Source: Pseudomonadota bacterium (lineage in GTDB: Bacteria; Pseudomonadota; Gammaproteobacteria; Steroidobacterales; Steroidobacteraceae). Taken from it: a stretch of 64,000 nt of DNA. The DNA lies in contig JAJZFQ010000178.1 of the NCBI GenBank assembly GCA_021805275.1, positions 124,001 to 188,000 on the forward strand, in the 5' to 3' direction. The notes beneath the pieces were generated by a model. That model was not told the origin of the DNA. It saw only the letters and a program-made list of their open reading frames with translations, and did no database searches. Positions 39,505 through 48,464 of the stretch are shown in pieces. A program made the position numbers and the translations under genes. Position 1 is the first letter of the stretch. Every line of letters begins with the position of its first letter.

Positions 39505-41124
39505 TCAGGCGGCGCCGAACTGCTCGCGCAGCGCGGCCTTGCTGACCTTGCCGGTCGCAGTCAGCGGCAGTGCCTCGACAAACAGCACGCTGTCGGGTAT
39601 CGCCCACCGGGCGACCTTGCCGGCGAAGAAGCCCCGGATGTCCGCCTCGCAGACCGTTGCGCCGGGCTTGCGGACCACGACGAGCAGCGGCCGCTCGCCC
39701 CATTTGGGATGCGCTCGGGCGATGCACGCAGCATGATGAACGGCCGGATGCGCACAGGCGATGCTCTCCAGTTCGATGGAGGCAATCCATTCGCCGCCGG
39801 ACTTGATGAGGTCCTTGGTCCGGTCCTTCAGCTGTATGTAGCCATCGGCGTCGATGGTCGCGATGTCGCCGGTCGGAAACCAGCCGTCCTTGAGCACACT
39901 ATTTGGTGCATGGAAGTATTCGCTCGCGACCCAGTGGCCGCGCACCCAGAGCTGCCCCATGCTGCGCCCATCCCAGGGCAGCTCCTCGTCCGTGTCAGCA
40001 ACGATCTTGATGTCGGCGCCGAAGATCGCCCGGCCCTGCTTGGCGTGGATCGTCTGCTGCGACGCCGAATCGGCCCCAGTGTGCTTGCTCAACAGGGCAC
40101 TGGTCGTGACCAGTGGCGATGTTTCAGTCATGCCCCATCCCTGGGAGACTTCCACTCCGTGCGCGCTGAGCGCCGCGATCATGCTCGGCGGCGGTGCCGA
40201 GCCGCCGATGAGTGCGCGCCGCAGCGAGCTCAGCCGCAGGCCCCCGGCGGACAGGTACTCCAGCAGTGCGCTCCAGACCGTGGGGACTCCGGCGGCATAG
40301 GTGACCCGCTCGCTCTCGAGGAGAAGGTACAGCGCTTCGGGCGAGAGCCGCGGGCCCGGCAGGACGAGCTTTGCGCCGACCAGCGGAGCGGTGTACGGCA
40401 AGCCCCACGCATTGGCGTGAAACATGGGCACGACGGGCAACACGATGCCGCGTGCGTCCATGCAATGGGCATCGGGTAGGCAAGACGCCAGCGCGTGCAA
40501 CACGGTCGAGCGGTGCGTGTAGAGGACGCCCTTGGGGTGACCGGTGGTTCCCGAGGTGTAGCACAGGCCCGAGGCGCTGTTTTCATCGAGCGTGGGCCAG
40601 GGGTAATCCTCCTCCCCCAGCGCGAGCACGGACTCGAAGTCGTGGAGTTCGAAGCCGGCGGCTGGTCGATCAGCCGTGTCGCAGAGGCAGATCCAGTGAC
40701 GCACGGAAGGGCAGCGCGAGTGCAGCGTCTGCACCAGTGGTAGGAAACCGGTGTCGAAGAAGACACAGCCGTCCTCGGCGTCATTGATGATGTAGACGAT
40801 CTGCTCGAGGAATAGGCGCGGGTTGATGGTGTGGCAGATGGCCCCGCTGCCGGAGATGGCATAGTACAGTTCCAGGTGCCGATAGCCGTTCCAGGCCAGC
40901 GTGGCGAGGCGCTCCCCGGGACGTACGCCGATCTGTCTCAGAGCGTGGGCGAGACGCCGAGATCGCCGTGAGCACTGCGCATAGGTGTAGCGGTGGATGC
41001 GCCCGTCGGCGTCGCACGAGACGATTTGCTGCTGCCCGTGATGCCGGGCCGCATGGCTTATCAGACTCGAGATCTGCAACGGCAGCAGCATCATCGAGCC
41101 CGGCATCGTCACGGGTGCGTTCAT
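39505..41124 (-). CDS. AMP-dependent acyl-CoA synthetase/ligase
   Basis: Activates a carboxylic acid, probably a medium- or long-chain fatty acid, through an acyl-AMP to acyl-CoA. The ATG at 41124 has GGGGGA upstream and gives 539 residues. CYTSGTTGHPKGVLYTHRS is the phosphate-binding motif, GWGMTETSPL the A5 motif and WFPTGDIATIDADGYIQ the A7 motif. KDLIKSGGEWIASIELE is the A8 hinge, and the C-terminal TGKVSKAALR has the catalytic Lys. No beta-oxidation gene is adjacent, so chain length cannot be set. Confidence 0.93.
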   Translation of the reverse strand: MNAPVTMPGSMMLLPLQISSLISHAARHHGQQQIVSCDADGRIHRYTYAQCSRRSRRLAHALRQIGVRPGERLATLAWNGYRHLELYYAISGSGAICHTINPRLFLEQIVYIINDAEDGCVFFDTGFLPLVQTLHSRCPSVRHWICLCDTADRPAAGFELHDFESVLALGEEDYPWPTLDENSASGLCYTSGTTGHPKGVLYTHRSTVLHALASCLPDAHCMDARGIVLPVVPMFHANAWGLPYTAPLVGAKLVLPGPRLSPEALYLLLESERVTYAAGVPTVWSALLEYLSAGGLRLSSLRRALIGGSAPPPSMIAALSAHGVEVSQGWGMTETSPLVTTSALLSKHTGADSASQQTIHAKQGRAIFGADIKIVADTDEELPWDGRSMGQLWVRGHWVASEYFHAPNSVLKDGWFPTGDIATIDADGYIQLKDRTKDLIKSGGEWIASIELESIACAHPAVHHAACIARAHPKWGERPLLVVVRKPGATVCEADIRGFFAGKVARWAIPDSVLFVEALPLTATGKVSKAALREQFGAA

Positions 41125-41393
41125 GCTCAGTTCCCCCTGGCTGCAATCTACTCTGCGCCGACTGTGCTCGCCACTGCGAGTGGCTGGGCGAGACGTGGGC
41201 TCGACCGTGCCCGGGGGGCATGCGATGCGCCAATGCGGCGCTTGGCGGGACGAGGCAGGCATCGGACGCGGGACGGTACGGGGGGGCTGAGTGCACTGCT
41301 GGAAAGTCTGATCGAGCGCCGTGCAGTCAGCCGCGGGGCGGGAGTGGTGCTTGAGCCGCTCGTTGCGCTCGGGGTGGGGCGGCGCTCAGCACC
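41125..41393. other. Gap upstream of the acyl-CoA synthetase and GAF fragment
   Basis: No intact gene. It carries the acyl-CoA synthetase leader on the minus strand and possibly the degraded N-terminal part of the GAF fragment on the plus strand (frame LEPLVALGVGRRSA near 41350-41390, shifted relative to the fragment). Confidence 0.4.
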
Positions 41394-41930
41394 GTGCATC
41401 AGCGCATCGAGAATATGTTGGAGCGCTTCGGCTTTCGCCGCCCATACCGTGTCGCGACGACGCTAAGGCGGTGCGCGGAGGAGTGCGTCTTTGGCAGCGA
41501 CATCGACAGCCTGTTCGAGCTCGGCGTTGAGCGGATTGCTCGCCATACGCAGGCACCCCACGTGCCGTTGTATGAGCGCGACGCTGCCGGCGATGTGTGC
41601 CGTCGTCAGACGGGTGAGGCGGCCCTGGCGCAGACCGTCGGCCGGGATGACCTTGCCTTCGTCGCGTTTCGCACCGGCAATGTCGAGCGCGATCTGAACG
41701 GTGTTCACAGCGTCCTCGGCCGAGGCCGATATGCCTATCCACTGGTGCTGCGCGGGGAATTGCAAGGTGCTGTGCGCACTGCGCGCGCAGCAGAGCGAGC
41801 CGAGAGCCCGTGACAGCGAGGCGCGCGCGAACGCCCGTGAGATCCGGTTGCAGGACGCGCCGGCCCGGGAGGCAGCTCTGCTGAATGCGCTCAGTATGGG
41901 CGGCTCTACGGTCGGCGTGCGATAGCCGCT
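41394..41930 (+). pseudogene. Fragment of a GAF-domain signalling protein
   Basis: The frame 41394-41813 reads HQRIENMLERFGFRR, then FELGVERIARHTQAP and DDLAFVAFRTGNVERDLN, then YAYPLVLRGELQG. This resembles the cytoplasmic part of bacterial membrane-bound GAF proteins. It has no membrane part upstream and stops early. Just before its end another frame continues plausibly (KVLCALRAQQSE to about 41925), suggesting a frameshift near 41770. Upstream (41280-41390) a third frame may hold more of it. It is most likely a decayed gene. Confidence 0.45.
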
Positions 41931-42076
41931 GCGGCGAGCCGCGCACATCTCGGCACCCACAGGCGAAGCAGCAACTTCAGTGCGGCTCTTAGCGGCAGAG
42001 CTGGCTGCCATTGACATTGATGGCGAGCTTCTGAAAGCCGCTGCGCGGAAATGCGACCCCCGCGCCGCCTCGGCGC

Positions 42077-42703
42077 TCAGAGAATTTTCAACAGCAGCGT
42101 CGTCGCAAGCGTCCACATGACCAGCGCGACGAGTGCATCGAGCACTCGCCACGCTGTGGCACGGGCGAACATGGGGGCCATCAGCCGCGCACCGTATCCG
42201 AGACTCACGAACCAGCCGAGACTGGCCGTGCAGGCCCCGGCGAGGAACGCGAGGCGCAGCCCATGCGGCTGCTGCGCCCCGAGCGTGCCCACCAGCAGCA
42301 CGGTGTCGAGATAGACGTGGGGATTGAGGAGAGAGACGCCCAGCGTCTGCCCGAGGACCCGGCGCGCTGAGCCGGCGGTCGCGCTCGAGGTGGCGATGAG
42401 TGATTCGCCCCGCCAGGCGCGCTGCGCGGCGGCGAATCCATACCAGCCGAGAAAGCCCGCGCCGGCGAGCGCGACGCCATCGAGTGTCCAGGCGCGGCGA
42501 TTGAGCACCGTGGAGAGGCCACCGACGCCTGCGCTCATCAAGACCACATCGAGTAGCACGCACACGCCGACGACGAGCGCGACGTGCGCGCCCGACAGCC
42601 CCTGGCGCAGGACGAAGGCGTTCTGGGCGCCGATCGCCACGATGAGGGAGAAGCCGAGGGACAGTCCCGTCGCGTACGCTTGCAGTGATCCGGTCTCGAT
42701 CAT
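42077..42703 (-). CDS. argO: LysE/ArgO-family amino-acid exporter
   Basis: 208 residues, about six transmembrane helices. GFSLIVAIGAQNAFVLRQGL is the family N-terminus and SLLNPHVYLDTVLLVGTLG the conserved loop with Asn-Pro-His. Homologues export arginine or lysine. It is divergent from an ArgP/LysG-type LysR gene with a LysR-box-like repeat between them, the same arrangement as lysE-lysG, so arginine or lysine export is likely. Confidence 0.88.
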   Translation of the reverse strand: MIETGSLQAYATGLSLGFSLIVAIGAQNAFVLRQGLSGAHVALVVGVCVLLDVVLMSAGVGGLSTVLNRRAWTLDGVALAGAGFLGWYGFAAAQRAWRGESLIATSSATAGSARRVLGQTLGVSLLNPHVYLDTVLLVGTLGAQQPHGLRLAFLAGACTASLGWFVSLGYGARLMAPMFARATAWRVLDALVALVMWTLATTLLLKIL

Positions 42704-42739
42704 GACGTCAGTGTCGCCGCCAGGGACTGTGCCGGCAAC

Positions 42740-42752
42740 TTAGAAATGCTAA
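42740..42752. promoter_or_regulatory. LysR-type box between argO and argP
   Basis: TTAG-AAATG-CTAA is an inverted repeat fitting the T-N11-A LysR motif. It lies in the 90-bp gap, 37 bp from the exporter start and 42 bp from the regulator start. It is the probable operator for the adjacent LysR protein. Confidence 0.5.
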
Positions 42753-42793
42753 TCTCGGGGAAGGACTCCTAATGTCTGATCCGGAGTGCTCCG

Positions 42794-43696
42794 ATGCTTG
42801 ATGAGAGCTTGCTCCTTGCCATTGCGGCGGTGGCACGCGAAGGCAGCTTCGAGCGCGCCGCGCGGGTGCTCCACGTCACGCCCTCGGCGGTTTCGCAGCG
42901 CGTGCGGCTGCTCGAGGAGCGCATTGGCGCGGCACTCATCGTGCGTGGCCAGCCTTGTGTCCCGACCGAGATCGGTGCCCGTCTGTGCCGGCACGCGGAG
43001 TTGATCTCGGTGCTGGAGTGCGAGCTGCGGCGTGAGCTGCCGGTGCTCCCTCAAGAGCACGCCGATGATCTGCATGCCCAACTGCGTATCGCGGTGAACG
43101 CCGACAGTCTCGGGACATGGTTCGTCGGTGCCATGAAGGACTTCGGGCGCGAGCACGCGACGCTGCTCAGCCTGACCCTCGATGACGAGGATCACACGGC
43201 CGAATGGCTGCGGCGCGGGCAGGTACTCGCAGCCGTGACGTCGCTGCGAGTGCCGGTGCAAGGTTGCCGCAGCCGCCGGCTCGGCGCGCTTCGCTATGTC
43301 GCCACGGCGAGCCCCGCGTTCGTCGAGCGGTGGTTCAACGGGGGCCTCACGGCGCAAGCCTTCTCAAAGGCACCGAGCCTGCTCTTCGATCGCAATGACA
43401 GGCTGCAGGATCACTGGGTGCGCCGACAGGTGCATCGTAACGTGTCTCTGCCGGCGCACCGCTTGCCCTCGACGCGGGCCTTCCTGGATGCTGCGGCCGC
43501 GGGCGTCGGCTGGGGCATGAATCCCTTGACGCTCGCCCAGCCGTATCTCGCCTCGGGAGCGCTCGTTCAGCTCGCCGCGGACTCGCCGCTCGATGTCGCA
43601 CTCTATTGGCAGGTGAGCCGGCTCGAGGTACCAGTGCTCGAGCAACTGACGCGCAGCGTCGTGCGGGCTGCGGCCGCCGCGCTGCAGCAGAGCTGA
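42794..43696 (+). CDS. argP: LysR-family regulator, ArgP/LysG type
   Basis: 300 residues. The N-terminal winged helix-turn-helix has EGSFERAARVLHVTPSAVSQ and RVRLLEERIG. The effector domain (about 90-295) follows ArgP, with LRIAVNADSLGTWFV. ArgP senses lysine or arginine and switches on the exporter gene; here that gene is divergent and adjacent. The ATG at 42794 overlaps no other start. Confidence 0.88.
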   Translation: MLDESLLLAIAAVAREGSFERAARVLHVTPSAVSQRVRLLEERIGAALIVRGQPCVPTEIGARLCRHAELISVLECELRRELPVLPQEHADDLHAQLRIAVNADSLGTWFVGAMKDFGREHATLLSLTLDDEDHTAEWLRRGQVLAAVTSLRVPVQGCRSRRLGALRYVATASPAFVERWFNGGLTAQAFSKAPSLLFDRNDRLQDHWVRRQVHRNVSLPAHRLPSTRAFLDAAAAGVGWGMNPLTLAQPYLASGALVQLAADSPLDVALYWQVSRLEVPVLEQLTRSVVRAAAAALQQS

Positions 43697-43929
43697 GGAT
43701 GGGCCGAATTGCCGAGTGCTCCGCACGCTCGAGAGGGTGGACTTCAGGATCGGTGAGACGGCGGATGCTCCTCGCCATGCTACCGCAGCGGCTCACTGCG
43801 CAAGTTCTTCTGGGGCGCTGAGTTTATTTGCGCGGTGTCCGGCTTGCCTTGGCGCGCAATCGCGGTGCACCGGCTTGCGCGGTAGGATACGATCGAATAC
43901 TCCCCTGGACGGGGGATGTGGGAGGCACG

Positions 43930-44574
43930 ATGGAGCAGTCCGGACCTTGTACCGTGTTTGCGGTTCCCGGCTGGGGCTCTGCGCTGGCAGAGGCGATGCT
44001 GGCGCTGTGTGCCGCGCCGATCCGCATCGAAGATGTGACCGGTTTCGACCGGCCGGGCGCGGCGCGTGAGCGGCTGCTGCCAATCAATCCTCTGGGGCAG
44101 GTGCCGACATTGGTGCTGCCGGACGGCACGGTGATGACCGAGAGTGCGGCGATCGCGCTGCTGCTGTCCGAGCGTCATCCGCAGGCCGGACTGGCACCTC
44201 GGCCTGCAAGTCCATCAAGACCTGCGTTTCTGCGGCGCTTGATCTGGCTGACGGCGAACGTCTATCCGACGTTCACGTACGGGGACTATCCGCAGCGCTG
44301 GGTCGGCGCGGATACCAAGGCGCTGCGAACTTCGACTGACTCGTATCGGGAGAATCTCTGGCGACAGTTTGAGTCCGATGTCGGTGAGGATGGGTGGGTG
44401 CTGGACGCGGAATTCTCCGTGCTCGATGTCTACGTCGCGGTCATGTCGCACTGGCGACCAGGGCGTGCCTGGTTTGCGCGGGAGTGTCCGCGCTTGAGCG
44501 CGATCGCCGAGCGCACCGACGATCATCCGATCCTGGGTGCTGTCCTGCGGCGCAACTTTCCGCAGGCGGCCTGA
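43930..44574 (+). CDS. Glutathione S-transferase-like protein
   Basis: 214 residues. The ATG at 43930 is preceded by GGAGG (43921-43925). The thioredoxin-fold N-terminal domain includes NPLGQVPTLVLPDGTVMTE with the cis-Pro, then SAAIALLLSERHP. The helical C-terminal domain has FSVLDVYVAVMSHW, the usual Asp-containing helix start. The catalytic residue near the N-terminus (FAVPGWGSA) is not obvious. The substrate is unknown. Confidence 0.85.
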   Translation: MEQSGPCTVFAVPGWGSALAEAMLALCAAPIRIEDVTGFDRPGAARERLLPINPLGQVPTLVLPDGTVMTESAAIALLLSERHPQAGLAPRPASPSRPAFLRRLIWLTANVYPTFTYGDYPQRWVGADTKALRTSTDSYRENLWRQFESDVGEDGWVLDAEFSVLDVYVAVMSHWRPGRAWFARECPRLSAIAERTDDHPILGAVLRRNFPQAA

Positions 44575-45158
44575 ACGGGCCGGGAGCGCTCGTGTCGGAA
44601 TGAGGGTTGGCGTGCACGCCGTAGTGCACCGATCGGGGCGCACCCCCGGCGGCCGCCGGCAGAGTTGTCGCGTGTGATTTAGTCGTCAATGCCCGCCTGC
44701 ACGCGCAATTCCGACCAGCGCGACTTGCGCGTCTGTCGCACGGCCTGTGCCTGCAGCACGAGAGAGGTGGCGGTGCGCGGCAAGCAGATGAGCAAACCGC
44801 TGAGCGCAAGCGAGCGCCGACTGACCGGGGTGAAGGGGTGTCCCGGCTTCGGCAAGGGCGGCACGCGGAACATTGTGATGTCCGTGAGTGCCACGAGCGC
44901 AATGAGCAGTACAAAGGAGCGCCAGGCGTAGCTCCACCGGAGCTTGAGCGCCGTGGGACGGGTCGCGTCGATGCTCGCGCATGGGGTGCCTTCTCACTCA
45001 CGCGGTGTGTGCGCCCGGTACTGGTTTCGCGGTTCGCAGGTCGGAGGGCCGATGCGCATGGGGTCATACAGTAGGTTCGAAACCACGTTGCTGGTTTCGC
45101 CAACGCTTCGGTACGCTCCAGGCCGTCGGGTGCAGTACATTCACGAGGAGCAGCAACT
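44575..45158. other. 584-bp gap with no assignable gene
   Basis: No convincing gene. On the minus strand one frame stays open from about 45000 to 44679; its readable part from GTG 44894 (71 residues, preceded by hydrophobic SFVLLIALVALT) looks like the end of a membrane protein but has no good start or family. The sequence CTGGTTTCGC occurs twice (near 45019 and 45090). It is probably eroded coding DNA. Confidence 0.4.
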
Positions 45159-45527
45159 GTGATCGGATATGTCACGTTGGGCACGAACGATCTTGCGCGC
45201 GGGGCGCGGTTCTATGACGCCATCGCGGCGGAACTCGGGGTGGGAAGGATGATGCAGACCGACCGGTACATCGCCTGGGGCAAGCCCGGAGGCGGCGCCG
45301 GAATCGGTCTCACGCTCCCGTTTGACGGCAAGCCCGCCACGCTCGGCAATGGCGTGATGGTGGCCTTCGAGGCACGGGACAGAGCGCAGGTCGAGCGGAT
45401 TCACCGCCTGGCGCTGTCGCTAGGCGGACAGGACGAAGGCGCGCCGGGTCTGCGCGCCGAGGGGTTCTATGCCGCGTATTTCCGCGATCTCGACGGCAAC
45501 AAGCTCAATGCGTTTGTGACGGAGTGA
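45159..45527 (+). CDS. VOC-family (glyoxalase/bleomycin-resistance fold) protein
   Basis: 122 residues from a GTG with GAGGAG (45145-45150) upstream. MIGYVTLGTNDLARGARFYD and the C-terminal AYFRDLDGNKLNAFVTE are the two halves of a VOC metal-binding fold, with His/Glu-type positions only partly evident. It is most like uncharacterised glyoxalase-like proteins. No pathway context. Confidence 0.88.
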   Translation: MIGYVTLGTNDLARGARFYDAIAAELGVGRMMQTDRYIAWGKPGGGAGIGLTLPFDGKPATLGNGVMVAFEARDRAQVERIHRLALSLGGQDEGAPGLRAEGFYAAYFRDLDGNKLNAFVTE

Positions 45528-45613
45528 TTCGAGGGGCGGTCCCGCTCTCGGCGGTCCGCATCCGAGTTCCTGCGCGAGCCGCCTTGGAGGATGCCGCGCG
45601 CTCGAGGGACGAG

Positions 45614-45645
45614 GCGCTGCCCGGTGCGTGCGCACCGGGCAGCGC
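45614..45645. terminator. Strong hairpin between the VOC and TonB-receptor genes
   Basis: GCGCTGCCCGGTGCG (45614-45628) and CGCACCGGGCAGCGC (45631-45645) form a perfect 15-bp inverted repeat with a 2-base centre. It lies between two convergent genes, 86 bp after the VOC stop and 13 bp after the receptor stop on the minus strand. It is likely a bidirectional terminator despite lacking T-runs. Confidence 0.65.
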
Positions 45646-45658
45646 TGTGCGCAGCGCG

Positions 45659-48208
45659 TCAGAAGCTCGCGGTCAGCGTGACGTACCAGGTGCGCGGAGC
45701 GCCGGGGAAGGCGATCACCGGGCCACCGGGGGAGTTGTACAAGCCTCCGGAGGTAATGTACTCGAACGAGTTGTACTGCTTGTTGGCCAGGTTGTCGACC
45801 TCTATGGTGGCCTTCAGGTCCTGTAGTCCGTTCCGCCAGGAGGTCGGAAAGTCGATGCTGGTCGAGAAGTTCAGCAGACCATAAGCCGGGATATTCGTGC
45901 TGCCGGTATTGATCGTCGTACCGTTGACTCCAGTGTACGAATCGGGGATCACTCCGCTCGCGGTGATGTTGTTGTTGTTGTCAAAGGCGTACTGGGAGCC
46001 CGTCCGCAGATAGGTCAGGCGGGGCTCGATCAGCGCGCCGCCGAGGCGTGCCAGGTAGTACGCACCGAAGCTCATATTCGCCGTCGGCGTGTAGGCGACC
46101 GGAAGGTTGTGATAGATCGTCAGACTGCCGTCGGGGTTGGTGTTGCCGTTGATGTAACTGGTGAATTTCGCGCTGACGATGCCGATATTTGCGAAGACGT
46201 AGAAATTGTGCAGCGGCGAGGCATCGCCGAAGATGTTGACGCTATCGTACTTGGAGGAGCCGAAGGCGAGCAGGGCGCCGCCGGCGGCGAGCGCCGAGGG
46301 AATGGTCTCGTGCGTGAAATTCAGGTGCGAGTAGCTCATGTCGAGCTCCATGTCGGTCACCGGACCCCAGCGGTGCTTGTGGATCTTGAAGCCGACGATC
46401 GTGTCGGTGCCTTTCTCCAGGCGGACGCTGTTCGCGGCAATGGTGACGTAGGGGCCGGTGCCGCCGCCGTTTTCCGGGTAGCGGTAGGTCCAGCCCCAGT
46501 TCGCGTAGACCGCCAGCCAGGGCAGCACGCGCCAGTTTGCGCCCAGGAATGGCTCGCCACGGAAGAATACCGTGTGGGCGGTGGGGGAAGGATTGAGGAG
46601 CGGGTTGGCGCTGGGGGTGGCGGCCGAGCAGTTCGGATCCGGGTTGATCTGGCTCAGGTCGCCGCAGGGATTGTACTGGGTTGCCAGCGGGAAAACCGAG
46701 GTCTCATTGGGGTAGAAGTCCATTGAGTAGCTGACTTCGCGGAAGCCCGGCGTGATGCGCAGCGTCGGCAGCGGCCGGATGGTGTCCTGCACGTAGAGTG
46801 CTGCGTTGATCTGATTGAAGATGTCGCTGTCGTAGTTGCCGTTCGGAGCGCTCGGCGAGCCCAGCAGGTTCGCCGGGGCCGGCGGTCCAACGACCCCCGC
46901 CTGCGCGAAGTTCAGCGTGGGAAAGTACGTCTGCTCCTGGGAGTAGTACTGGCTCACCTGCAGGTAGCCGCCGGCGAACACGCGGTTGTACGGCAGATCG
47001 AACTCGAAGGCGAGCTTATCGCCGAGCACGTGGGAGGAGGGACGGTTGATCTCCCAGCTCGACAGCTGCGGCGGCAGGTAATCGTGCAACGGGGTGTAAT
47101 GCAGCCGGTGCTCATGTTCGAAATAGACCAGATTGTGCACCGAGGTGATCGACGACAGGCGGACGTTCAGTTTGCTCCAGAACATCTCGATGGCGTTCAC
47201 GTCGAGCTTCCAGTTCACGGCATACGGCAGTGTCGTGTAGAAGCCGGTGGTCTGCTGGCTGATCAGCGGTCCGGGCGTTGCCGGACCGGTGATGTAGGTT
47301 CCGGGTATGGGTGTGACCGGGATCGGGAATGGCCGTTGGGCGCTCGCACGTGACACGTACGCCCCGAAGCTGATATCTCCGTTGCCGCTCGCGAAGGGAT
47401 GCTTGGTCTTCAGGTAGTACGCGTAGTTGTAGCTTGGATTGTCGTAGCCGTCGTAGCCGCGCAGGAAGTTGTTGGCGTGATTCCAGCCGCCGGCGATGAC
47501 GGTGCGCCAGCCATGGAAATCGCCGGACTGCAGGTCGAAGGAGACGTTCTTGGTCTGGTAGCTGCCGTAGGTGAGAGCGACGTCACCGCCCGGCGAGGCG
47601 CTCGGCTGCAGCGGGACGAAGTTGATGGAGCCGCCAATGTTGGTCCACCACCGGTCCTTCGGTTGCCCCGGACCGTAGGTGACGTTGATGGTCTGCAGGA
47701 TCGAGGTCTGCGGGATCAGCGTCGACTGCCAGAGGTCATTGCCGGGATTGGTCATCGGCACGCCATCGAAACTCGGCGCAATGCTGCCGTTGTCGGGGTT
47801 GCCGCCGGAGAAGCCGGCCCAGCCGGTCTTGATGCCGTTGATGCTGATGGTCGATTTCTGCGCGCCGGTGGCGCCGTACGAGGCGACGCTCACGCCCGGA
47901 ACGAGCATCATCGCCTGGGCGACGCCGCCCACAGTGGTGCTCGCACGAATCTGGTCGCGATCGAGCGTTTTGACCGTGGCGCTGCTGACGAAGTCCATTT
48001 TGTGGCGTTCGCGGCGCGCGGTCACCAGCACCTCATTTAATTTCGCAATTGACATCGGACCGGGGCTCGGAGCGGGCATCGGTGTGGGCGAGGCGTGGGC
48101 GAGCGTTACGCCGCCGAGGCCGCCGAGTAGCGCGATGCGCACGGCTCGCGAGATGAATGGCCGGTTGACCTTGCCGGGAACCGAACGGCTGGCTGATTTG
48201 TTTTGCAT
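45659..48208 (-). CDS. TonB-dependent outer-membrane receptor
   Basis: 849 residues with AGGAGGAG before the ATG at 48208. The signal peptide (about 1-39) ends VTLAHA. LNEVLVTARRERHK resembles a TonB box. The plug runs about 65-195, with VAQAMMLVPGVSV and IGGSINFVPL. The 22-strand barrel ends in the Phe-terminated WYVTLTASF. It is rich in Asn, Tyr and Pro, typical for extracellular loops. No TonB, regulator or uptake gene is adjacent, so the substrate is unknown. Confidence 0.93.
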   Translation of the reverse strand: MQNKSASRSVPGKVNRPFISRAVRIALLGGLGGVTLAHASPTPMPAPSPGPMSIAKLNEVLVTARRERHKMDFVSSATVKTLDRDQIRASTTVGGVAQAMMLVPGVSVASYGATGAQKSTISINGIKTGWAGFSGGNPDNGSIAPSFDGVPMTNPGNDLWQSTLIPQTSILQTINVTYGPGQPKDRWWTNIGGSINFVPLQPSASPGGDVALTYGSYQTKNVSFDLQSGDFHGWRTVIAGGWNHANNFLRGYDGYDNPSYNYAYYLKTKHPFASGNGDISFGAYVSRASAQRPFPIPVTPIPGTYITGPATPGPLISQQTTGFYTTLPYAVNWKLDVNAIEMFWSKLNVRLSSITSVHNLVYFEHEHRLHYTPLHDYLPPQLSSWEINRPSSHVLGDKLAFEFDLPYNRVFAGGYLQVSQYYSQEQTYFPTLNFAQAGVVGPPAPANLLGSPSAPNGNYDSDIFNQINAALYVQDTIRPLPTLRITPGFREVSYSMDFYPNETSVFPLATQYNPCGDLSQINPDPNCSAATPSANPLLNPSPTAHTVFFRGEPFLGANWRVLPWLAVYANWGWTYRYPENGGGTGPYVTIAANSVRLEKGTDTIVGFKIHKHRWGPVTDMELDMSYSHLNFTHETIPSALAAGGALLAFGSSKYDSVNIFGDASPLHNFYVFANIGIVSAKFTSYINGNTNPDGSLTIYHNLPVAYTPTANMSFGAYYLARLGGALIEPRLTYLRTGSQYAFDNNNNITASGVIPDSYTGVNGTTINTGSTNIPAYGLLNFSTSIDFPTSWRNGLQDLKATIEVDNLANKQYNSFEYITSGGLYNSPGGPVIAFPGAPRTWYVTLTASF

Positions 48209-48464
48209 CGACTCCTCCTGGCCTGATTTGTTGTGTGTTCCGGTCGCCCGACGTCGAATCTGAGTGGTCGCGGTCGATCGGAACCCAGGAGGGTTGCACC
48301 TGAATGTGTCAGTTCAGTGATGTTTTCATGACAGCACCGAGGGGCGTCGTGGATTGGGCGGGGTGCGCGCGGCGCGCGTGCGGGTCTGACGGTGCGCGTT
48401 GTGGGCGCTGATCAGCATCGCCGCAGCGGATGGTCGGCGTGCGGCGCAAGGGGCCGCGTCGGAC
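48209..48464. other. 256-bp gap before the TonB receptor
   Basis: Upstream region of the receptor and 3' end of the CsiV-like gene, both on the minus strand. No gene is seen. No clear Fur-box or sigma-70 promoter is recognisable. Confidence 0.4.

Noticed and set aside
41463..42563. 366-codon minus-strand frame across the GAF fragment and exporter
   Set aside because: Overlaps the exporter gene in another frame and has no domain; shadow.
44679..44894. 71-codon minus-strand frame with hydrophobic upstream extension
   Set aside because: No convincing start codon for the hydrophobic part and no recognised family; kept only as a note in the gap entry.
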